Origin: CAZBUB01 sp964494985
GTDB lineage: Bacteria > Desulfobacterota > Desulfovibrionia > Desulfovibrionales > Desulfothermaceae
Direction: 5' to 3'
NCBI GenBank assembly: GCA_964494985.1
Contig: CAZBUB010000001.1
Span: 1-64,000 of the forward strand
Length of the DNA: 64,000 bases
Under the pieces are notes generated by a model, which saw only the letters and a list, made by a program, of their open reading frames with translations, made no database searches and was not told the origin of the DNA. Every line of letters starts with the position of its first letter. Within the stretch, counting starts at the first letter, position 1. The position numbers and the translations under genes were made by a program. Shown here piece after piece: positions 58,932 to 64,000 of this stretch.

Positions 58932-61178
58932 ATGAACAAGGATTTGATCATTGTCGAGTCACCAGCCAAAGTCAAGACCATCAAGAAGTTTTTGGGCCAG
59001 CAGTATCTGGTCGAGGCTTCTGTGGGCCATGTCCGGGATCTGCCTCCAAATGCCATCGGAGTGGACGAAAAAAATGAGTTTGCCCCTGAGTACCAGATAG
59101 TTTCTGGAAAGAAGAAGGTGGTGCAGCAGCTGCAGTCGGCTGCAGCCAAGGCCAGGAATGTTTACCTGGCTCCAGATCCGGATCGGGAAGGAGAGGCTAT
59201 TGCCTGGCACGTGGCTGAGTTGTTGCAAGACAAGAATCCTAATATCAAGAGGATTCAGTTCAACGAGATAACTTCCTCTGCAGTGCAGCAGGCCCTAGAG
59301 AATCCCAGGGACCTGGACCATAACCTGTTTGTCTCCCAACAGGCCAGGCGTATTCTGGATCGACTGGTGGGCTACAAAATCTCCCCATTGCTTTGGAATA
59401 AGGTCAAGCGAGGCATCTCCGCAGGCAGGGTTCAGTCCGTGGCCCTGCGCCTGATAGTGGAACGGGAAAGGGAGAGGCAGGGCTTTGTGCCCCAGGAATA
59501 TTGGGTGTTCAAGGCAGAGCTTGAAGGAGGGCAACCTCCAGCATTCAGCGCAGAGCTATGGAAGGTTCAGGAAAAAAAGCCGCAGATTGACAACCAGGAA
59601 AAGGCGGAGGCATTGGAACAGGAGGTTGTGGGTCAGGAGTTCTGGCTGGAGACAGTGCAGGAAAAGAAGCGCCAGCGACAGCCCAAGCCTCCGTTTATCA
59701 CTTCCAGCCTGCAGCAGGAGGCCAGTAACAAGCTGGGCTTTTCCGCAAAAAAGACCATGACTCTGGCCCAGAAACTCTACGAGGGTCTCGAGCTTGGAAA
59801 TAGGGGTACTACAGCCCTGATCACTTACATGCGTACGGATTCGGTGCGTGTGGCCCAGGAGGCCAGGGAGGCGGCAAAAAGATGGATCCAAGGGAATCTG
59901 GGCCAGGATTACTACCCTAAAAAGCCCAAAGCCTACAAGAGCAGATCTGGTGCCCAGGAAGCCCATGAGGCTATAAGACCCGTGGACGTTTCCTTGACCC
60001 CTGAGGATGCTGCCCCTTATCTGAGCCGGGACCTGCTGCGTTTATACAGGTTGATTTGGCAGCGCTTCGTAGCCTCCCAGATGGCCCCGGCCACTTTCTG
60101 GGATACCGTGTTTTTAATCCGCGCAGGCAGGACCTTGTGGCGCAGCAAGGGGGAGAGATTGATATTTCCGGGTTTTCTTAAGGTCTATACTCCAGAGGAT
60201 GCCCAGAAGGAAAATGAGTTGCCCAAGCTGGAGGAAGGCCAGAGTCTGAATCTTGTGCAGCTGCAAAAGGAGCAAAAGTTCACCCAGCCTCCTGCCAGGT
60301 TTACTGAGGCTTCCCTGGTGCGCAGCCTGGAGGAGAAGGGCATAGGCCGGCCATCCACCTACGCCCAGATCATCTCTACCCTTTTGGATAGGGAATATGT
60401 GCGCCAGGAGAAAAGACAGTTTGTTCCTACAGAGCTGGGCTTTACTGTCAGCGATTTGCTCTCTGGGCATTTCCAGAAGCTGATGGAGGTGGGCTTTACC
60501 GCAAGAATGGAACAGGATCTGGATCAGGTGGCCTTAGGCAGGCAGAATTGGGTGCATTTGCTCAAGGATTTTAGCCAGGAGTTCAATCCAGTCCTGGAAA
60601 AAGCCCAAAAGGAGATGTCCCAGGTCAAAACAGGATTGGACAGTGGCCTGAAGTGTCCTGAATGCGGTAAGGCCATGCTTATCAAGTTTGGCCGTAACGG
60701 GGAGTTCCTAGCCTGCAGCGGCTATCCGGATTGCACCTACACCAGCAATTTCAGCAGGGATGAGTCCGGCAAGATCGAGATGGTGGAAAACCAGCCCCAG
60801 GAGCTCAAAAAAATGGGCACCTGCGAGCAGTGCGGTTCAGATTTGGTGTTGAAGCGCTCTCGGACCGGAAGCAGGTTCATAGCCTGCAGCAACTATCCCA
60901 AGTGCAAGCAGGCCAAGCCATACAGCACAGGGGTCAAGTGTCCAGTCAAAGATTGTCCCGGTGAGCTGGTGGAGAAGAGCTCCAAACGGGGCAGGATATT
61001 CTATGCTTGCAACCAGTATCCTGATTGCACATATGCGGTCTGGAACTATCCAGCAAATGAGAAATGCCCTGAGTGCGAAGGTCACGTCCTGGTGCACAAA
61101 AGCAGCAAAACCAGAGGGGCATATCTGGCCTGCTCTGGCAAGGGCTGCAGGTACTGGCGCAAAATTGAGGAAGAGTAA
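58932..61178 (+). CDS. topA: DNA topoisomerase I
   Basis: 748 residues from the ATG at 58932 (LIIVESPAKVKTIKKFLGQQYLVEAS, the usual start; the longer frame is non-conserved). TOPRIM domain with APDPDREGEAIAWH, the active-site Tyr in ALITYMRTDSVRV, and four C-terminal zinc-finger-like Cys clusters (CPECGKAML...CSGYPDC, CEQCGSDL...CSNYPKC, CPVKDCPG...CNQYPDC, CPECEGH...CSGKGC). It relaxes negative supercoils. Convergent with serB (3-bp gap). Confidence 0.97.
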   Translation: MNKDLIIVESPAKVKTIKKFLGQQYLVEASVGHVRDLPPNAIGVDEKNEFAPEYQIVSGKKKVVQQLQSAAAKARNVYLAPDPDREGEAIAWHVAELLQDKNPNIKRIQFNEITSSAVQQALENPRDLDHNLFVSQQARRILDRLVGYKISPLLWNKVKRGISAGRVQSVALRLIVERERERQGFVPQEYWVFKAELEGGQPPAFSAELWKVQEKKPQIDNQEKAEALEQEVVGQEFWLETVQEKKRQRQPKPPFITSSLQQEASNKLGFSAKKTMTLAQKLYEGLELGNRGTTALITYMRTDSVRVAQEAREAAKRWIQGNLGQDYYPKKPKAYKSRSGAQEAHEAIRPVDVSLTPEDAAPYLSRDLLRLYRLIWQRFVASQMAPATFWDTVFLIRAGRTLWRSKGERLIFPGFLKVYTPEDAQKENELPKLEEGQSLNLVQLQKEQKFTQPPARFTEASLVRSLEEKGIGRPSTYAQIISTLLDREYVRQEKRQFVPTELGFTVSDLLSGHFQKLMEVGFTARMEQDLDQVALGRQNWVHLLKDFSQEFNPVLEKAQKEMSQVKTGLDSGLKCPECGKAMLIKFGRNGEFLACSGYPDCTYTSNFSRDESGKIEMVENQPQELKKMGTCEQCGSDLVLKRSRTGSRFIACSNYPKCKQAKPYSTGVKCPVKDCPGELVEKSSKRGRIFYACNQYPDCTYAVWNYPANEKCPECEGHVLVHKSSKTRGAYLACSGKGCRYWRKIEEE

Positions 61179-61181
61179 GGC

Positions 61182-62396
61182 TCAGGCTATGGCCTCCTTG
61201 TCTTTCAGACCCAGGAAGTAGAGCACAGCATCCAGGCCCACGTTGCTGATAGCCTGTTTGGCACCCTGCCTGACCATGGGCTTGGCATGAAAGGCAATCC
61301 CCAATCCGGCCAGATTGAGCATGGGCAGGTCATTGGCCCCGTCACCAACAGCAATGACCTGCTCAAGGGAGATGTTTTCCTGTTTTGCCAGGTGCTGCAG
61401 GAGCTCAGCCTTTTTCTGCCCGTCTACCACCTCTCCCTTGATTCTGCCGGTCAGCCTGTTGCCTTCTATCTCCAGCTCATTGGCGAACAAGTAGTCGATT
61501 CCCAGCATGTTTTGCAAATAAAGCCCGAAATACGTAAACCCTCCAGAGATAATAGCTATTTTGTAGCCCAAGATCTTAAGGTTCTGAATCAGTCTCAGTG
61601 CACCCTGGGTCAGGGTCAGCTCTTTGGCTACCTTGTCCAGTACAGAACAATCCAGCCCAGCTAAAAGGGATACCCGCTTTTGCAAGCTCTGCTTAAAATC
61701 CAGCTCTCCCTGCATGGCCTTTGTGGTGATCTCTTGTACCTCTGGTCCAACCCCGGCCTGGTAGGCGAGCTCATCTATGACCTCGGACTGGATCAAAGTG
61801 GAGTCCATATCAAAGGCGATGAGCCTTCTGTGTCTGCGATAGGGGGTGTCCTCCTGCAGGCCGATGTCCACTGGATACTGCCTGGACAGGGCCAAAAACT
61901 CAGAGCGCATTCTGCTCAAGTCCCTGGGATTTCCGGTAAGCTCCATCTCTATGCAGGTCAGGTCTTGTTCGCCTGCCTGGGTTAATGGCCTGCGGTCGGA
62001 GAGCCTCTCTATCTGAGCAATATCCAGCTGGTTGTCACGGACCAGGCTGGAGATGCGAAACAGGTGCTCTATGTTCAGGCTACGCCCCAGCAGAGTCAAG
62101 ATATAGGTTTTGTGATCTGCCTGCCTGGTCCAATTCTGGTATTCCCCAGGCTCTATGGTTGAGAACTCCAAATCCAGGTTCAGATTGTGGGCCTGATACA
62201 GGAGCTCCTTGAGAACAGATTTGCTTTGCTGGGAATCAGAGAAATGCAAAAGCAAAGACAGGGACAGGCTGGCGTGGATTACTGCCTGGGAGATGTCCAG
62301 CAGCTCCACTGAATAGTCCTGCACTGAGCTGCATAAGGACTCCAAAAGCCCTGGCCTGTTTTGCCCGGTGATATTGATAAGGTATATGCTGCCCAT
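61182..62396 (-). CDS. serB: Phosphoserine phosphatase SerB with ACT domains
   Basis: 404 residues from the ATG at 62396 (an in-frame TTG lies at 62411). An N-terminal ACT pair (~5-165; IYLINITGQNRPGLLESLC) gives serine feedback control, then the HAD core: LIAFDMDSTLIQSEVIDELA (nucleophile Asp), IISGGFTYFGLYL and VIAVGDGANDLPMLNLAGLGIAF. It completes serine synthesis. It starts 11 bp after the aminotransferase stop. Confidence 0.94.
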   Translation of the reverse strand: MGSIYLINITGQNRPGLLESLCSSVQDYSVELLDISQAVIHASLSLSLLLHFSDSQQSKSVLKELLYQAHNLNLDLEFSTIEPGEYQNWTRQADHKTYILTLLGRSLNIEHLFRISSLVRDNQLDIAQIERLSDRRPLTQAGEQDLTCIEMELTGNPRDLSRMRSEFLALSRQYPVDIGLQEDTPYRRHRRLIAFDMDSTLIQSEVIDELAYQAGVGPEVQEITTKAMQGELDFKQSLQKRVSLLAGLDCSVLDKVAKELTLTQGALRLIQNLKILGYKIAIISGGFTYFGLYLQNMLGIDYLFANELEIEGNRLTGRIKGEVVDGQKKAELLQHLAKQENISLEQVIAVGDGANDLPMLNLAGLGIAFHAKPMVRQGAKQAISNVGLDAVLYFLGLKDKEAIA

Positions 62397-62407
62397 ATCA
62401 TTTAGAA

Positions 62408-63583
62408 TCAAAGCCTTTGCAGTGCCGCCTCCACCAAGTTAAGCCCTTTGCGCAGGGTCTCTTGGTCAGTGGCGTAGGAAAAGCGCAGACAGCGGTCGTC
62501 CCCAAAGGCGATTCCTGGAACCGTGGCTACACCGGCCTCCTCCAGGAGATAGCTGCAAAGCTGAGTGGAGTTTTGGATCTGGCCAGTGAAGCAGCCCTGC
62601 ATTCTGGGGAAAAGGTAAAAGGCTCCGTCAGGCCTGGGGCAGTGTACCCCTGCCCAGCTTTGGATTTTCTCCAGGGCTAGATCCCTTCTCTGGGCCAAAA
62701 GTCGTTTTTGTTCTATTAAAAAGTCAAAGGAACCTTTCAGGGCTGCCAGGGCTGCCTCCTGGGCCAGAACGCAGACATTGGATGTGGACTGGCCCTGCAG
62801 CCTATTTAAGAGCTTACATAAGCCTGGGTCTGTAAGCACGAAACCTATACGCCACCCTGTAAGGGCAAAGCTTTTGGAAAGTCCGTTAACCACTGCCACC
62901 TGGCTTGGATGGGAGTTGAGCCAGCCTGCTGCAGTGTTGGCCTGGGCTGGAGGATAGACCAGCTGGTCATAGACCTCGTCAGAAATCACAAAAAGGCCTT
63001 GTTCTAAGGCGAATTCGAGGATCCTGTCCAGCTCCTGTTGGCTGTAGTGGCAGCCGGTTGGGTTGGATGGGCTATTTAGGACCAGGGCCTTGCTTTTGGG
63101 CCCCAGGCTCTCTTGCAAGTCCTCTAGCTGGAGGAGAAAGCTGTTCTCTGGGGAGGTGGGTACTATAATGGGCTCCCCGTCAGCCAGTTTGATCATCTCA
63201 GGATAGCTGACCCAGTAAGGTGCAGGGATCAAAACCTCATCCCCAGGATTGAGCAGGACCTGGAAAAGATTGTACAGAGCCTGTTTACCTCCGTTGCAGA
63301 CAGTGGCCATCTCTGGCTTGGCCTCTAGCTGGTAAAAATTTTGGAAGTAATCCGCAACAGCCTGCAATAGCTCAGGTTTGCCTGGCACGGCGGTGTATCT
63401 GGTCTTGACCTGGTCTACAGCCTGGTGCACTGCCTGCAGCACATGCTGCGGGGGCTGGAAGTCTGGCTCACCTGCAGCCAGGTTAAGGATTTCATGACCC
63501 TGGGCCTTGAGGTCCTGGGCCTTGGCGTTGATGCTTAAGGTGGCTGAGGGCTGTACTTTTTCAATGCGTCTTGAATACTGCAT
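62408..63583 (-). CDS. Class I/II pyridoxal-phosphate aminotransferase (aspartate aminotransferase type)
   Basis: 391 residues. Substrate region LNLAAGEPDFQPPQHVLQAV, PLP site contacts CNGGKQALYNLFQVLL and LVLNSPSNPTGC (Asn of NPTG), Schiff-base Lys in GLSKSFALTGWRIGF and the arginine in LRFSYATDQETLRKG. It matches the short prokaryotic AspC/AatA (subgroup Ib) enzymes. In front of serB it may supply transamination for amino acid pathways. Confidence 0.92.
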   Translation of the reverse strand: MQYSRRIEKVQPSATLSINAKAQDLKAQGHEILNLAAGEPDFQPPQHVLQAVHQAVDQVKTRYTAVPGKPELLQAVADYFQNFYQLEAKPEMATVCNGGKQALYNLFQVLLNPGDEVLIPAPYWVSYPEMIKLADGEPIIVPTSPENSFLLQLEDLQESLGPKSKALVLNSPSNPTGCHYSQQELDRILEFALEQGLFVISDEVYDQLVYPPAQANTAAGWLNSHPSQVAVVNGLSKSFALTGWRIGFVLTDPGLCKLLNRLQGQSTSNVCVLAQEAALAALKGSFDFLIEQKRLLAQRRDLALEKIQSWAGVHCPRPDGAFYLFPRMQGCFTGQIQNSTQLCSYLLEEAGVATVPGIAFGDDRCLRFSYATDQETLRKGLNLVEAALQRL

Positions 63584-63640
63584 GATTTTTTGCCTTTTTT
63601 TGGTTCTCAGTCCAGCGGGGATGCCTTTGCAAATCCAGGA

Positions 63641-63958
63641 TCAATCCTGGAGCATGGATCTGATCTCCTGCAGCTCCTTTTGCAGCTCCTGCATCAGGTC
63701 CCACCATTTGCTGTTTTCCTGTAGCTTGCGCTTGGCACCTTCAATAGTCAAGCCTTGTGTATAGAGCAAATGCTTGATCCGCCTGAGCAAAGCCAGATGC
63801 TCCTCTGAGTACAGCCTTTGGCCTTTAGGGGTGCGGATGGGGTCCAGTTGGGGAAACTCGGATTCCCAAAAGCGCAGCACATAAGGCTCCAGCTCGAGGA
63901 TCCTGGCTGCCTGGCCTATCTTGTAGGTTTTGCTTTGCGCAGCCGCCATATTCGGCAT
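63641..63958 (-). CDS. MerR-family transcriptional regulator
   Basis: 105 residues. MerR helix-turn-helix at ~12-80 (YKIGQAARILELEPYVLRFWESEFPQL, PKGQRLYSEEHLALLRRIKHLLYTQGLTIEGAKRKL), then a short coiled-coil end. The small size and lack of a C-terminal sensor domain fit the MerR proteins found beside ihfA/pheST in deltaproteobacteria; the gene to the left is outside the window. ATG at 63958, with another at 63949. Confidence 0.88.
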   Translation of the reverse strand: MPNMAAAQSKTYKIGQAARILELEPYVLRFWESEFPQLDPIRTPKGQRLYSEEHLALLRRIKHLLYTQGLTIEGAKRKLQENSKWWDLMQELQKELQEIRSMLQD

Positions 63959-64000
63959 CTTAGGGAAAGCTAACCGGCAGATCCTGAAGCAGGAGATCTC

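Noticed and set aside
1..64000. tRNA, rRNA or CRISPR loci
   Set aside because: No cloverleaf with a GTTC-AANNC arm, rRNA segment or regularly spaced direct repeat was seen in any intergenic gap.

Overview
The window reads as a chromosomal segment of a Gram-negative, flagellated, sulfate-reducing deltaproteobacterium of the Desulfovibrionales type (Desulfohalobiaceae or Desulfonatronum relatives fit best; species not determinable from sequence alone). Grounds are the fmt-DUF116-rsmB and parB-rfaE1-kinase-regulator-ftsEX-ilvD gene orders, two GAK/XXXCH-type proteins, a 2-oxoacid:ferredoxin oxidoreductase operon, a YeiH-type exporter, an SLC13 permease with RCK-C domains, a heme-type DUF3365 sensor kinase and glutamine-rich proteins. 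It is a draft assembly: 100 Ns at 11201-11300 are flanked by two identical 55-bp copies, the usual mark of two contig ends that overlap and were not merged.

Region 1 (0.25-9.0 kb) is an AT-rich, one-direction (-) signalling and transport cluster and the most unusual part. In transcription order it holds a PAS/AAA+ sigma54 activator, a NifX-like protein, a Cache-type histidine kinase and a CheY-like regulator. A clear sigma54 promoter follows (4901-4917). Then come a small protein with two copies of an 'AAAFAEEGE-HKTAIR' motif, a degenerate receiver ending in the same motif, a second CheY-like regulator, a UspA-like protein with the motif, a 29-aa membrane peptide, a dead ISL3 transposase remnant and the SLC13 permease. 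The short [A/T]FAE[A/E]GE motif recurs four times in three neighbouring genes and looks like a tag or docking element of an undescribed system.

Region 2 (9.2-19.6 kb) is GC-richer accessory sequence: a radical SAM/SPASM protein near a Nif11-type peptide, the assembly gap, two tandem paralogues of unknown function downstream of a YeiH exporter, a c-type-heme sensor kinase with an NtrC-type regulator, an amphi-Trp/XXXCH-like protein, and a MITE-like palindromic element.

Region 3 (19.6-49.9 kb) is mostly housekeeping: translation and tRNA genes (rsmB, fmt, def, aspS, hisS, queA), molybdopterin genes (mobB, moeA), ilvD, ftsEX with a GAF kinase and TPR regulator, rfaE1, a split parA/parB with a parS site inside the parB/rfaE1 overlap, coaBC, a nucleotide-sugar epimerase, korDABC, aroE and mltD. 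A family of short inverted-end repeats (five copies) is scattered through its intergenic gaps, one copy split by another palindromic element.

Region 4 (50.1-64 kb) has rlmB, then era-yggS-motA-motB-motB-fliL-fliM-fliN-fliO-fliP-fliQ in one direction, followed by topA, serB, an aspartate aminotransferase and a MerR regulator. No tRNA, rRNA or CRISPR array was seen.
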